64,000 bases of DNA from Stenotrophomonas maltophilia D457 (lineage in GTDB: Bacteria; Pseudomonadota; Gammaproteobacteria; Xanthomonadales; Xanthomonadaceae). How positions within the stretch are numbered: position 1 is the first letter of the stretch; each line of letters starts with the position of its first letter. Shown here one piece after another: positions 18,237-28,376 of this stretch. The position numbers and the translations under genes are program-made. Where the stretch lies: contig NC_017671.1 of assembly GCF_000284595.1 (NCBI RefSeq), positions 124,001-188,000 on the forward strand. Reading direction: 5' to 3'. The notes under the pieces are model-generated. The model saw only the letters and a program-made list of their open reading frames with translations. It did no database searches and was not told where the DNA came from.

Positions 18237-19067
18237 GTGGGTCAGTTCTGGATGCGCGCCAACAGCAGCACGCACCTGATGAACGGCATCACCGCCCGGC
18301 TGCAGGATTACGGCAGCATCGGCCAGCCCAAGCTGAGCATCATCCACAGCCTGGGCCAGACCACCCACGTCTACGCCAACTGGGGCCGCACCTTCCAGGT
18401 GCTGACCGGGTCCACCGCACCGGCCTACCTCACCCCGGGGCAGGCGCCGATGCAGCCGTCCACCAATACGGGCATGGAGCTGGGCCTGAAGTTCCAGCCG
18501 TTCCAGGGCGCCCAGGCGCGCCTGGCGGTGTGGCAGCAGGACGCGGAAAACGAGGTATCCAACATGCCTGCCACCGGCACCACGGTCACCCTGGGCAAGA
18601 CCCGCCGGCGCGGCGTGGATGCGCAGTTGAGCCTGCAGCTGGGCGATGACTGGACGGTATGGGCGTCGCACGCCTACCAGGAAGCGAAGATCACCCGCGA
18701 CGACCGCGATGCCGGCATTTCCCTGCACGGCCGCGAAGTGGCCGCCACCCCGCGCCACATCAGCAATCTGGGTGTGGACTACCGCGCCAGCGACGCGCTG
18801 CGCCTCGGCCTGCAGGCACGCGCGCAGGGCGACTACTACCTTGAGGAGCGCAACGTGGCCGGCAAGTTCGGTGGCTTCGCCGTGCTCGACCTCAGTGCTG
18901 CCTATCAGCTCACCCCGCGTTTCAGCGTGGACCTGCAACTGAAGAACGTCACCGGCCGCCAGTACGCCTACGCCTGGTACGACAGCTTCTTCTGGGACAG
19001 CGCCCGCCCGATGTTCTCGCCGGCGCCGGGCCGCAGCGTATTCGTCGGCCTCAACATGAAGCTGTAG
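18237..19067 (+). pseudogene. TonB-dependent receptor, 3' fragment only
   Basis: About 276 residues of beta-barrel sequence follow the right end of the IS: THVYANWGRTFQVLTGSTAP, GMELGLKFQPFQGAQARLAV, ATPRHISNLGVDYRASDALR, RGVDAQLSLQLGDDWTVWAS and the closing RSVFVGLNMKL. Alternating hydrophobic strands and the conserved NTG-E-G and YAYAWYD elements are typical of the last third of siderophore-type receptors. Plug, TonB box, start codon and most of the barrel are absent. In-frame codons upstream come from the IS. It belongs to a different gene from the mltA fragment on the other side. Confidence 0.8.
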
Positions 19068-19112
19068 CCGGCCACGCATCTGGCAATGGTCGAGCTTGCT
19101 CGACCTGCAGCA

Positions 19113-19152
19113 GGGGTCAGATCCCTTTCCGCCAGGAAAGGGCTCTGACCCC
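19113..19152. repeat. Palindromic repeat, GGGGTC(A/G)GATCCC type, copy 2
   Basis: GGGGTCAGATCCCTTTCC and GGAAAGGGCTCTGACCCC face each other across GCCA. The stem is long and nearly perfect, with a two-base irregularity. It shares its outer arms with the copy at 9557-9596. It is preceded at 19089-19104 by a small SMAG-like dyad, GTCGAGCTTGCTCGAC. It may act as a terminator for whatever reads out of the receptor remnant. Confidence 0.6.
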
Positions 19153-19165
19153 GAACCCCGCGTTT

Positions 19166-19182
19166 TGCACTACATTGGTGCA
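19166..19182 (+). promoter_or_regulatory. NtrC binding site overlapping the ntrB translation start
   Basis: TGCACTACATTGGTGCA matches the NtrC dyad TGCAC-N6-GTGCA form, like the operator at the enteric glnL promoter. Its last base abuts the A of the ntrB ATG at 19183. Bound NtrC here should block transcription or initiation, so negative autoregulation of ntrBC is the natural reading. Confidence 0.75.
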
Positions 19183-20236
19183 ATGTCCGACTCCGCACCC
19201 CCGCCGTCCCTTGATGCCCTGGGCACGCCGCTGGCCTGGGCCGGGGCCGATGGCTGCATTGCCGGCTGCAATCCGGCCTTCGCCCGCTGGCTGGGCGTCA
19301 GCGTCCGGCGCCTGCTGGGTCGGCCATTGGCCGCACTGGAAGTGCAGGGCGAGGCACTTGCCCATTTCCTGGCCCGCGATGAGCGCGACAGCCTGCGCCT
19401 GAACCGGCTGGCGCTGGCGGTGCCCGGCGAGGCGCCGCGCTTCGCCGAGGGCTGGATGAGCCGCCGCGACGATGGTGGCTGGCTGCTGGAGGCGCATCCG
19501 GTCGATGAATTCCCCGGGCTGGACCCAACCCAGGCGCTGCCCAGCGCGCTCAGCGCGGCGCTGAAGGGCCTGGCCCACGAGCTGCGCAACCCGCTGGCCG
19601 GGCTGAAGGGCGCGGCCCAGCTGCTGGCCCGCCGCGCGGCGCAGCGCGACGCCAGCGAACGTGAGCTGATCGAACTGATCGGCTCGGAGATCGAGCGCCT
19701 CAACGGCCTTCTCGACCAGCTGCTGTCGCCGGCCCCGGCCGCGCCGCATGCGGAACTGAACATCCATGCCGCGCTGGAACGTGTGCTGCGCCTGGCCGAG
19801 AACGAGGCCGGCTGGGCGGTACGCCTGCAGCGCGACTACGACCCCAGCATTCCCGAATTCCACGGCGACGCCGACCGCCTCACCCAGGCGGTGTGGAACC
19901 TGGTGCGCAACGCGATCCAGGCCGGTGCCGGCAGCATCACCCTGCGCACCCGCGTGGAGCATGGGGTGCGTATCGCCGAGCAGCTGCACACGTTGGCCTT
20001 GCGCCTGGAAATCGCCGACGACGGCCGTGGCGTGCCCGAGGAGCTGGCCGAACACCTGTTCCTGCCGCTGGTCAGTGGCCGTGCCGAAGGCACCGGGCTG
20101 GGCCTGGCACTGGCCCAGCAGGTCGCGCGCGAGCATCGCGGCACGCTCACCTACCGCTCGCGTCCGGGCCATACCGTGTTCACCCTGCTGTTGCCGATCG
20201 GCAACGGCGCCGCTCCTGCCGAGGAGGCCCCGCGCG

Positions 20237-20244
<8 letters not shown>
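19183..20244 (+). CDS. ntrB: Nitrogen-regulation sensor kinase NtrB (GlnL, NRII)
   Basis: A 353-residue cytoplasmic histidine kinase/phosphatase of the nitrogen response, controlled by PII. A PAS domain (residues about 10-110) is followed by the H box GLAHELRNPLAGLKGAAQLL with the phospho-His near 135. The ATPase domain then follows: N box WNLVRNAIQAG, G1 IADDGRGVPEEL and G2 GTGLGLALAQQ. No membrane segment, as expected for NtrB. ATG 19183 (MSDSAPPPSL) is preferred: it sits on the NtrC operator. The stop overlaps the ntrC start by 8 bases, so the two are translationally coupled. Confidence 0.95.
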
Positions 20245-21685
<1,441 letters not shown>

Positions 21686-21778
21686 ACGGTCCCTGCACGC
21701 GATCCTCGCGCCCGCTTGCCGAACCGTTGATCGTTCATGGACGATGCAATGCTTAGTGTCACCTGCAAGGAGTCTTCG

Positions 21779-22348
21779 ATGCGTCTGTCCTTTGCCATCC
21801 TGCCGTTGTCCGCCGCCGTGCTGCTGTCTGCCTGTGGCAGCGCGCCGAAGAAGGCCGAGCCCACCCCGCCGCCGCCCACCGTGGTCAGCGCAGCGAAGCA
21901 GGGTGAAGCCAATCTGTCGCCGGCCTCGGCCAGCATCGTCAGTGGCCGCATCGCACTGATGGTGGAGCCCGGCGGTATCCACATCACCGGCCTGATCGGT
22001 GGCCTGCAGCCGATGCAGCAGGCCGGTTTCCACATCCACGAGCGCGGCGACTGCAGCGCGGTGGATGCCAGCAGCGCCGGCAACCACTTCAACCCCGGTG
22101 GCGCCGCGCATGGCCGCGCCGGCACCGGCAAGCACCACCTGGGCGACATGGACAACCTGCGTGCCGATGCCCAGGGCCGCGCCAACGTCGATATCCACCT
22201 CAAGGGCGTTACCCTTGGCGGAGGCGCCGCCACCGATATCGCCGGACGTGCACTGGTCGTGCATGCCAACGCCGACGACTATCGCAGCCAGCCCGCCGGC
22301 AATGCCGGCGTCCGCATCGCCTGTGGCGTGATCCGGGTCGTCCGCTGA
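21779..22348 (+). CDS. sodC: Cu/Zn superoxide dismutase lipoprotein, first of a tandem pair
   Basis: A 189-residue precursor that disproportionates superoxide in the envelope. AAGGAG precedes ATG 21779 and the lipoprotein signal MRLSFAILPLSAAVLLSAC gives a lipidated Cys at residue 19. The dismutase core shows GFHIHERGDCSA (two copper His), SSAGNHFNPGG (bridging His), HGRAGTGKHHLGDMDNL (zinc ligands), ALVVHANADDY and GNAGVRIACGVI (disulfide Cys and active-site Arg). All metal ligands appear present. The second copy follows 32 bases later, so they form a duplicated pair in one transcript. Confidence 0.92.
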   Translation: MRLSFAILPLSAAVLLSACGSAPKKAEPTPPPPTVVSAAKQGEANLSPASASIVSGRIALMVEPGGIHITGLIGGLQPMQQAGFHIHERGDCSAVDASSAGNHFNPGGAAHGRAGTGKHHLGDMDNLRADAQGRANVDIHLKGVTLGGGAATDIAGRALVVHANADDYRSQPAGNAGVRIACGVIRVVR

Positions 22349-22380
22349 TCACTGCAGGCAACATCCAGGGAGAGATTCCA

Positions 22381-23007
22381 ATGCGTCTGATCCACACTTC
22401 GCTGTTTGCGGCCATCGCCGCGCTGGGCCTGGCGGCCTGTAACCAGCAACCGGCCGCGCCGCAGGCGGAAACCCCGCCGGCCGCCCCGGCCGAGGGCGCC
22501 ACCACCGAACCGGCCGCAACGCCAGCCCCGGCGGCTGCACCGGCTGCCGATGCCTCGGCCACCGCCGAACTGGCACCGACCCAGGGCAACGAAACCAAGG
22601 GCAGCGTCACCTTCAAGGTGGTCGACGGCAAGGTCCACGTGACCGGCCAGATCACCGGCCTGAAGCCGGGCAGCGAGCACGGCTTCCACATCCACGAGAA
22701 GGGCGACTGCAGCGCGCCGGACGGCATGAGCGCCGGCGGCCACTTCAACCCGGGCAAGCAGGATCACGGCAACGTCGCCACCGATCCCCACCACGGCGGC
22801 GACATGCCCAACATCAAGGCCGACGACAAGGGCGTGGCCACCATCGACGGCCCGGTGTCGAGCAATGTCAACATCGGCAAGGGTGATGACTTCGACATCA
22901 TCGGCCGCGGCCTGATCGTCCACGCCGATGCGGACGACTACAAGACCCAGCCGACCGGCAACGCCGGCGCACGCCTGGCGTGTGCGGTGATCCAGAAGGC
23001 CCCGTAA
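22381..23007 (+). CDS. sodC: Cu/Zn superoxide dismutase lipoprotein, second of the tandem pair
   Basis: A 208-residue paralogue of the preceding gene. Signal MRLIHTSLFAAIAALGLAAC ends in a lipobox Cys at residue 20. A longer low-complexity Ala/Pro/Glu linker (about residues 21-60) is followed by the core GFHIHEKGDCSAPDGMSAGG, HFNPGKQDHG, HHGGDMPNIKADDKG, LIVHADADDY and GNAGARLACAVI. Ligands are conserved. Compared with the first copy the linker is longer and the domain has an insertion near SSNVNIGKGDDFDI, so the two have diverged. A strong terminator starts 10 bases after its stop. Confidence 0.93.
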   Translation: MRLIHTSLFAAIAALGLAACNQQPAAPQAETPPAAPAEGATTEPAATPAPAAAPAADASATAELAPTQGNETKGSVTFKVVDGKVHVTGQITGLKPGSEHGFHIHEKGDCSAPDGMSAGGHFNPGKQDHGNVATDPHHGGDMPNIKADDKGVATIDGPVSSNVNIGKGDDFDIIGRGLIVHADADDYKTQPTGNAGARLACAVIQKAP

Positions 23008-23016
23008 GAATCAAGG

Positions 23017-23042
23017 AACGCCGGCGCAAGCCGGCGTTTTTC
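23017..23042 (+). terminator. Terminator of the sodC pair
   Basis: AACGCCGGC-GCAA-GCCGGCGTT followed by TTTTC; a perfect 9-bp stem. The same hairpin is repeated at 23202 and 23387 as part of a 185-bp tandem array. Confidence 0.9.
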
Positions 23043-23545
23043 ATTATCGGTAGTGCCGGCCGCTGGCCGGCAATCGCAGATCCGGACGTTGCCGGCCAGC
23101 GGCCGGCACTACTCGTCTTCAGCGCGCCAGCAGTTCGCGCGCGTCCTGCCCGGCCTCGCAGTGCACGAACAGCACTGCGGCCCTTTCTGCTGGAAACGGA
23201 AAACGCCGGCGCAAGCCGGCGTTCTTCATTATCGGTAGTGCCGGCCGCTGGCCGGCAATCGCAGATCCGGACGTTGCCGGCCAGCGGCCGGCACTACCCG
23301 TCTTCAGCGCGCCAGCAGCTCGCGCGCGTCCTGCCCGGCCTCGCAGTGCACGAACAGCACTGCGGCCCTTTATGCTGGAAACGGAAAATGCCGGCGCAAG
23401 CCGGCGTTCTTCTTTATCGGTAGTGCCGGCCGCTGGCCGGCAATCGCACATCCGGAGGTTGCCGGCCAGCGGCCGGCACTACCCGCCTTCAGCGCGCCAG
23501 CAGCTCGCGCGCGTCCTGCCCGGCCTCGCAGTGCACGAACAGCAC
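23017..23545. repeat. Three tandem copies of a 185-bp unit carrying a gene 3' end
   Basis: Units begin at 23017, 23202 and 23387, exactly 185 bases apart and nearly identical. Each holds the hairpin AACGCCGGCGCAAGCCGGCG, a GTAGTGCCGGCCGCTGGCCGGCA palindrome with its inverted partner, and on the minus strand the codons for LFVHCEAGQDARELLAR plus stop. Those are the last 17 residues of the gene at 23489-24376. The third unit is the real gene end; the other two are copies separated from it by a short filler (TGCGGCCCTTTCTGCTGG). Confidence 0.9.
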
Positions 23546-24376
23546 CGGCACGCCGTGCGCTTCCAGCACCGCGGCCATCTGCCGCTGGCGCATCAGGAAC
23601 TGCTCGTAGATGCCCTGCAGGCGGTCGCAATCGTTCTTGCTGTGGTTGTAGTACGCGCACCAACCGGCCGGATCGAACAGCGCCATGCGTGCCTCGCCAT
23701 GGGTATAGCGCAGCAGCGGCTCGGGCGCGGCATTGAGCCACTCGTCTTCGCCCGGCGCCATGATCGCGGTCTCGATCAGCGGCCACAGCGCCGCCAAGCC
23801 CTGGTTGTCGTACTGCATCGACATCATCGCGGCCAGGTCGTTCACGGTGAAATAGCGCGCGTGTTCGATGCGGGCACCGAAGCTGTTCTGTGCCATCAAC
23901 GCGGTGTCGGCATGCGCCATGCCGTTGGCCAGCAGTGTTTCTTCCAGCGCATTGGCCACCGCGTTGGTGGTGGCCACGTCGCTGCCGGTCAGCAGGAACG
24001 GCACCACGCGCAGGCCGCCCCCCACCAGGGTCGCATCGGCCTGGAACGGCAGCGGCACATCGCCTGCGGCATCGGTGCCGAAGGCCAGCAGGCGCGGGCC
24101 CTGGTTGCGGCCCGGGGCACGCATCTGCAGTTCTTCCAGGCGGCGATGGATCGGCCAGCCCGGGCGCAGTACTTCGGCCGGGTCGAAATGGGCGGCCGCG
24201 AACACCAGGTCCAGCTCGGCCACCTGCGGCACCAGCTTGGAAAGGTCACGGCCGACGCGTTCGGCCAGTTCACCGGCCTGTTCAGCGCTGAGCACCGCCT
24301 GGCGGGGGATTTCGCCGCCGGCCAGTTCCAGGGCCAGCACGCCAAGGGCATTCATCGCGGGGTCGGGTTTGCTCAT
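23489..24376 (-). CDS. Conserved-looking protein of unknown function
   Basis: 295 residues, no signal peptide or membrane helix, acidic. Visible features: SKLVPQVAELDLVFAAAHFD, a glycine-rich stretch ATLVGGGLRVVPFLLTG, an Asn/Thr-rich segment DVATTNAVANALEETLLANG, DTALMAQNSFGARIEHARYF, and WCAYYNHSKNDCDRLQGIYE near the C terminus. I do not recognise a family. The start at 24376 lies about 110 bases from the divergent thiolase gene, so the two may share a control region. The 3' end is the source of the 185-bp triplication downstream. Confidence 0.7.
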   Translation of the reverse strand: MSKPDPAMNALGVLALELAGGEIPRQAVLSAEQAGELAERVGRDLSKLVPQVAELDLVFAAAHFDPAEVLRPGWPIHRRLEELQMRAPGRNQGPRLLAFGTDAAGDVPLPFQADATLVGGGLRVVPFLLTGSDVATTNAVANALEETLLANGMAHADTALMAQNSFGARIEHARYFTVNDLAAMMSMQYDNQGLAALWPLIETAIMAPGEDEWLNAAPEPLLRYTHGEARMALFDPAGWCAYYNHSKNDCDRLQGIYEQFLMRQRQMAAVLEAHGVPVLFVHCEAGQDARELLAR

Positions 24377-24484
24377 GGTTCCACGGTTGGCCCATCACAG
24401 GGCGGCAGCTACACTTGGCTCCATTATGCCTGCTCCGCCGTGCAGGCCATGTTGCAGACACCCTCATCCATGCCAGGTATCTCC

Positions 24485-25765
24485 ATGCCCAACGCTCGTC
24501 CCGTCGCCATCCTCGGTGGCGTCCGCATTCCGTTCTGCCGCCAGAACACCGCGTATTCGGATGTCGGCAACCTCGGCATGTCGGTCCGTACGCTGGGCGC
24601 GCTGGTCGAACGTTTCGGCCTGCACGGCCAGCAGCTGGGCGAAGTGGCGATGGGTGCGGTGATCAAGCACTCCAGCGACTGGAACCTGGGCCGTGAGGCC
24701 ACGCTGTCCTCCGGCCTGTCGCCGCTGACCCCGGGCATCACCCTGCAGCGCGCCTGCGGCACTTCGCTGGACAGCATCATCACCGTGGCCAACAAGATCG
24801 CGCTGGGCCAGATCGAATCGGGCATCGGTGGCGGTTCTGACACCACGTCCGACGTGCCGATCGTCTACGGCAAGAAGCTGCGTGCACGCCTGCTGGCCGC
24901 CAACCGCGCCAAGAGCACCGGCGACAAGATCCGCGCGCTCACCGCCGGCTTCAAGTTCTCCGAGCTCAAGCCCGAGTTCCCGGGCGTGGCCGAGCCGCGC
25001 ACCGGCAAGAGCATGGGCGACCACTGCGAGGACATGGCCAAGGAATGGAACATCTCGCGCGACTCGCAGGATGAGTGGGCGGTGTCCTCGCACAAGAAGC
25101 TGGCCGCCGCCTATGAGCGTGGCTTCTTCAACGACCTGATCGCACCGTTCCGTGGCGTCGAGCGTGACAACATCCTGCGCCCGGATACCTCGCTGGAAAA
25201 GCTGGCCACGCTGAAGCCGGCGTTCGACAAGGTTTCCGGCCGTGGCACGCTGACCGCTGCCAATTCCACCCCGCTGACCGACGGTGCCGCTGCGGTACTG
25301 CTGGCCAGCGAAGAGTGGGCGCGCGCGCACGGCCATGAGCCGCAGGCCTACCTGCGCGACGCGCATGTCTCTGCGGTGGACTTCGTGCATGGCGAAGGCC
25401 TGCTGATGGCGCCGACCATCGCGGTGCCGGAGATGCTCAAGCGCAATGGCCTGACCCTGCAGGACTTCGACATCTACGAGATCCACGAAGCCTTCGCCGC
25501 GCAGGTGCTGTGCACCCTGCGTGCGTGGGAGAGCGAGGATTACTGCCGCAACCGCCTGGGGCTGGACGCACCGCTGGGCCGCATCGACCCGGACAAGATC
25601 AACCTGCTGGGTTCGTCGCTGGCCACCGGTCATCCGTTCGCCGCCACCGGCGCCCGCGTCATCGCCACCGCCGCCAAGCAGCTGGCCGAACGCGGCGGTG
25701 GCCGCGCGCTGGTGTCGATCTGCACCGCCGGCGGCATGGGCGTGGTGGCGATCGTCGAACGCTGA
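24485..25765 (+). CDS. Acetyl-CoA C-acyltransferase (thiolase, FadI-like)
   Basis: 426 residues from ATG 24485 (MPNARPVAILGGVRIPF). It catalyses thiolytic cleavage of 3-ketoacyl-CoA or the reverse condensation. The nucleophile is C91 in LQRACGTSLDS, the acyl-enzyme loop includes HEAFAAQ (catalytic His), GHPFAATGAR follows, and CTAGGMG carries the general-base Cys. The length and insertion pattern fit the FadI/AtoB long-chain branch rather than short biosynthetic thiolases. There is no fadJ partner beside it. An in-frame ATG 15 bases upstream is possible but lacks a better ribosome site. Confidence 0.9.
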   Translation: MPNARPVAILGGVRIPFCRQNTAYSDVGNLGMSVRTLGALVERFGLHGQQLGEVAMGAVIKHSSDWNLGREATLSSGLSPLTPGITLQRACGTSLDSIITVANKIALGQIESGIGGGSDTTSDVPIVYGKKLRARLLAANRAKSTGDKIRALTAGFKFSELKPEFPGVAEPRTGKSMGDHCEDMAKEWNISRDSQDEWAVSSHKKLAAAYERGFFNDLIAPFRGVERDNILRPDTSLEKLATLKPAFDKVSGRGTLTAANSTPLTDGAAAVLLASEEWARAHGHEPQAYLRDAHVSAVDFVHGEGLLMAPTIAVPEMLKRNGLTLQDFDIYEIHEAFAAQVLCTLRAWESEDYCRNRLGLDAPLGRIDPDKINLLGSSLATGHPFAATGARVIATAAKQLAERGGGRALVSICTAGGMGVVAIVER

Positions 25766-25782
25766 TCGCTGCGACCGCGCGC

Positions 25783-25980
25783 CAACCAAGGTTGGCGACT
25801 ACCAGAAATGCGTGCTGGATCTGCTGTGGTAGATGCCGACCTTGGTCGGCCGTGAAACGGCATCGCTTGGAAGAGGCCACGCGCCAACCAGGGTTGGCGA
25901 CTACCGGGTCCCGCAGATGAAAACGCCGCCCATTGGGCGGCGTTTTTTGCTCCTGTGGGTGCCGACCGTTGGTCGGCCCA
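25783..25980. repeat. Cluster of SMAG-like palindromes
   Basis: GCCAACCAAGGTTGGCGACTAC near 25783, GTAGATGCCGACC...GGTCGGC near 25829, GCCAACCAGGGTTGGCGACTAC near 25882 and GTGGGTGCCGACC...GGTCGGCCCAC near 25955. Two are in each orientation, lying between the convergent thiolase and hemY genes around the terminator. Confidence 0.75.
25920..25948. terminator. Bidirectional terminator between thiolase and hemY
   Basis: AAAACGCCGCC-CATT-GGGCGGCGTTTTTT: a perfect GC stem flanked by A- and T-runs, able to stop transcripts from both convergent genes. Confidence 0.92.
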
Positions 25981-25992
25981 CTTCAGCAGCGG

Positions 25993-27288
25993 TCACGGCA
26001 ACCGCGGATTACCGAATTCGTCGCGCTCTTCGTTGGCGTCATACACCGGCGGCTGCACCGCGAGCGGCTGTTCTTCCACCGTGGCACGCAGTGGCGTCTC
26101 GCCGCCGCGCACCAGCGCCACGCTGTCCTCGCCGCGCTGCAGGCGCAGCGCATTGGCCAGGCACTGCGCGGCCAGCGCGTGTTCGCCACGCTGGGCGAAC
26201 AGTTCACCCAGCGCTTCCCACGCCGGTGCACCGGCGCCGGCGGCGATGGCCTCGTGCAGGAACGCATCGGCGGCCTCCCACTGCTGCTGGGCCAGGGCCA
26301 CGCGGCCCTGCGCCAGGCGCAACGCGGCCGAGCCGTCATGCACGTTGCGCCAACGTGCGAGGTTGGCCTGGCGGGTAGCCAGGCGCTCGGCCGGCAGTCG
26401 GCCGTACAGCGCCACCAGTTCGTCATCCCAGCGCTGGTCCAGGGCCTGTTCCAGCGCCAGCAGCGCCGGCTCGTCCCAGTCCAGCGCCACCGCGCGGCTG
26501 GCATAGGCGCCAACCACGTCCGGAGTCGGTCGCAGTGCCTTCGGCGTGGCTTCCCACTGCGCGGCCAGCGCGTTGACGTCGGCCGCTTCCAGCAGCGCCT
26601 GTGCAGCCAGGCGTGCTTCCAGTTCACTATTGGCCTCGGCCGGCAGCACCTTGCTCTGGCGCAGTGCACCCAGCTGGCCATACGCCTCGTGGGCGCGGCC
26701 GGCCTGTGCCAGTGCCTCGGTGCGCAGCCACAGGCCGCGTGGCGGCAGCGGCTGGATCGCCGCTACGTCCAATGCGTTGATCGCATCCACCGGCAGATCG
26801 CGCGCCAGCAGCTGTTCGGCGCGCAGCAGCGCCTGCAGGGTGGCATCACTTTCGCCCAGGCGCTGCAGCAGCGCCTCGCCAGCCGGGCCGTCGGCACGTG
26901 CCTGCGCGCTGCGCACGGCGTTGGCCAGCGCCACCGCGCTCACTTCCGGATCCTTGGCGGCACCGTCCAGCAGTTTCTCGGCACGCTGCCAGTGGCCGTG
27001 CTCATAGGCCTGCAGGCCGTCGATCAGGCGCACCCGGCCCTGTTTGCGGCGGTAGCGGCCCCAGGCGCGGAACGGTGCGGCGATCAGGCTCCACAGCAGC
27101 CATAGCACCAGCACCGCGATCACTGCCAGCAGCGCCACCTTCGGCAGGTTGCTGTGGTAGTCGTAGCCGCCGTAGCGCAGGGTCACTTCGCCGAAGCGGT
27201 TCAGGTCATCGGCGCCGAGCCATTGCGCAGCGACCACGCCGATGGCCACGGCCAGCAACAGCACGACCAGGGATTGCAGGGGTTTCAT
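25993..27288 (-). CDS. hemY: HemY, inner-membrane TPR protein of haem biosynthesis
   Basis: 431 residues. Two N-terminal membrane helices (LQSLVVLLLAVAIGVVAAQWL and VALLAVIAVLVLWLLWSL) surround the short periplasmic segment FGEVTLRYGGYDYHSNLP, the diagnostic HemY_N pattern. The remainder is TPR-like helical repeats. Its exact role in late haem synthesis in gammaproteobacteria is unsettled; it is not the oxidase of the same name in Gram-positives. Last gene of hemD-hemX-hemY, starting 6 bases after the hemX stop. Confidence 0.92.
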   Translation of the reverse strand: MKPLQSLVVLLLAVAIGVVAAQWLGADDLNRFGEVTLRYGGYDYHSNLPKVALLAVIAVLVLWLLWSLIAAPFRAWGRYRRKQGRVRLIDGLQAYEHGHWQRAEKLLDGAAKDPEVSAVALANAVRSAQARADGPAGEALLQRLGESDATLQALLRAEQLLARDLPVDAINALDVAAIQPLPPRGLWLRTEALAQAGRAHEAYGQLGALRQSKVLPAEANSELEARLAAQALLEAADVNALAAQWEATPKALRPTPDVVGAYASRAVALDWDEPALLALEQALDQRWDDELVALYGRLPAERLATRQANLARWRNVHDGSAALRLAQGRVALAQQQWEAADAFLHEAIAAGAGAPAWEALGELFAQRGEHALAAQCLANALRLQRGEDSVALVRGGETPLRATVEEQPLAVQPPVYDANEERDEFGNPRLP

Positions 27289-27294
27289 GCGGGC

Positions 27295-28272
27295 TTACCT
27301 CCGGTCGGTCTGGGTGCGCAGTTGTTGCAGGGTGCTGCCAAGGACAGCGTCGTTGGCCTGCAGCGGCAGTTCGCGCAAGGCCTTCAGTTCAGCACGTTGC
27401 GCGCGCAGGGCTGGTGAATCCGGCCAGCGCCGCTGTGCCCAGTGCTCCACGCGGTCCAATGCGGTATTGCGCCCCGCGCGGTCGCCGCGCTCGATTGCCG
27501 CACGTGCCAATGTCAGTTCCAGCTGCAGCGCGTCGTCGGCATTGCGCTGTTCGGCGGCGGTCAGCGGGCCGTTCTGGCGGCTCGGGGTGATGTCCACGAA
27601 CGGCGCCAGAGCTGCCTGCCACCAGGGTTTGGCGGTGCTGCTGCCGGTCGTGCCCGTGATCTGCGAAGGCAGGCCCTGCAGTGCCCTGCCCACAGCATCC
27701 AGGCGCTGCAGCGACTGCACGCGGGGGCCGCTGCCGAGCGCATCCAGTGCCTCGCGCTCCTGCACCAGCGCCTGACGCAGGTTCAGGCCATCACTGTCGG
27801 GCAGTTCGGCCAGTGCCGTCGCGGCCTGGGCGTACAACCGGCGTGCGCCTTCCACATCGTCGGCGTAGTTCAGGCGCTGCGCGGCCTGGGTCAGCAGCAG
27901 TTCGGCCTCATCGCGCTGTACCGCCTGGCGGCCCTGGTTGGCGCTGTCGGCCAGCTTGGCCAGGTTCTCTTCCAGCAATGCGCTGCGCTGGGAAAGGCCC
28001 AGCATCTCGTCGCGCAGCACGCGGTTGGTGGCGGCCGCGTCCTGCAGGCGCTGGCTGGTCGCGCGCTGGTCACGACGCAGCGCATCCAGCGTGGCCTCCA
28101 GGCCCTTCAGCTGGACAGCCGTGGTCTGTGCCTGCGCTGCCTGTTCGTTCTGTTGCTGTTGCCAGACATACCAGCCGGCATAGCCGCCCACGCCGAGCAC
28201 GACCACACCGGCCAGCGGCAGCAGCCAGCGCACGGGTCGACGGGGCGGGGAAACGGGCGGAGTGTCGTTCAT
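27295..28272 (-). CDS. hemX: HemX-family membrane protein
   Basis: 325 residues. A short cytoplasmic Pro-rich head (TPPVSPPRRPVRW) leads to one membrane helix, LLPLAGVVVLGVGGYAGWYVW. A long helical, Gln- and Ala-rich coiled-coil-prone region follows (QQQQNEQAAQAQTTAVQLKG), then the conserved C-terminal part with EREALDALGSGPRVQSLQRL. It is often annotated as uroporphyrinogen-III C-methyltransferase, but it lacks the SAM-binding motifs of those enzymes, so that name is misleading. It sits between hemD and hemY as in other gammaproteobacteria. Confidence 0.9.
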   Translation of the reverse strand: MNDTPPVSPPRRPVRWLLPLAGVVVLGVGGYAGWYVWQQQQNEQAAQAQTTAVQLKGLEATLDALRRDQRATSQRLQDAAATNRVLRDEMLGLSQRSALLEENLAKLADSANQGRQAVQRDEAELLLTQAAQRLNYADDVEGARRLYAQAATALAELPDSDGLNLRQALVQEREALDALGSGPRVQSLQRLDAVGRALQGLPSQITGTTGSSTAKPWWQAALAPFVDITPSRQNGPLTAAEQRNADDALQLELTLARAAIERGDRAGRNTALDRVEHWAQRRWPDSPALRAQRAELKALRELPLQANDAVLGSTLQQLRTQTDRR

Positions 28273-28376
28273 CGGGCTTCCTTGTCGGCAACGTCGCCGG
28301 TCGGGGGCCGGCAGGCCGCGTTGTGCACAGCATCACTGTTGCCGACGACAGCGGCAAGCGTGACCCACGTCCCTGT

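Noticed and set aside
23017..23545. Tandem repeats that could suggest a CRISPR array
   Set aside because: Units are 185 bases with no short direct repeats and unique spacers; they copy a gene end. No cas genes are present.
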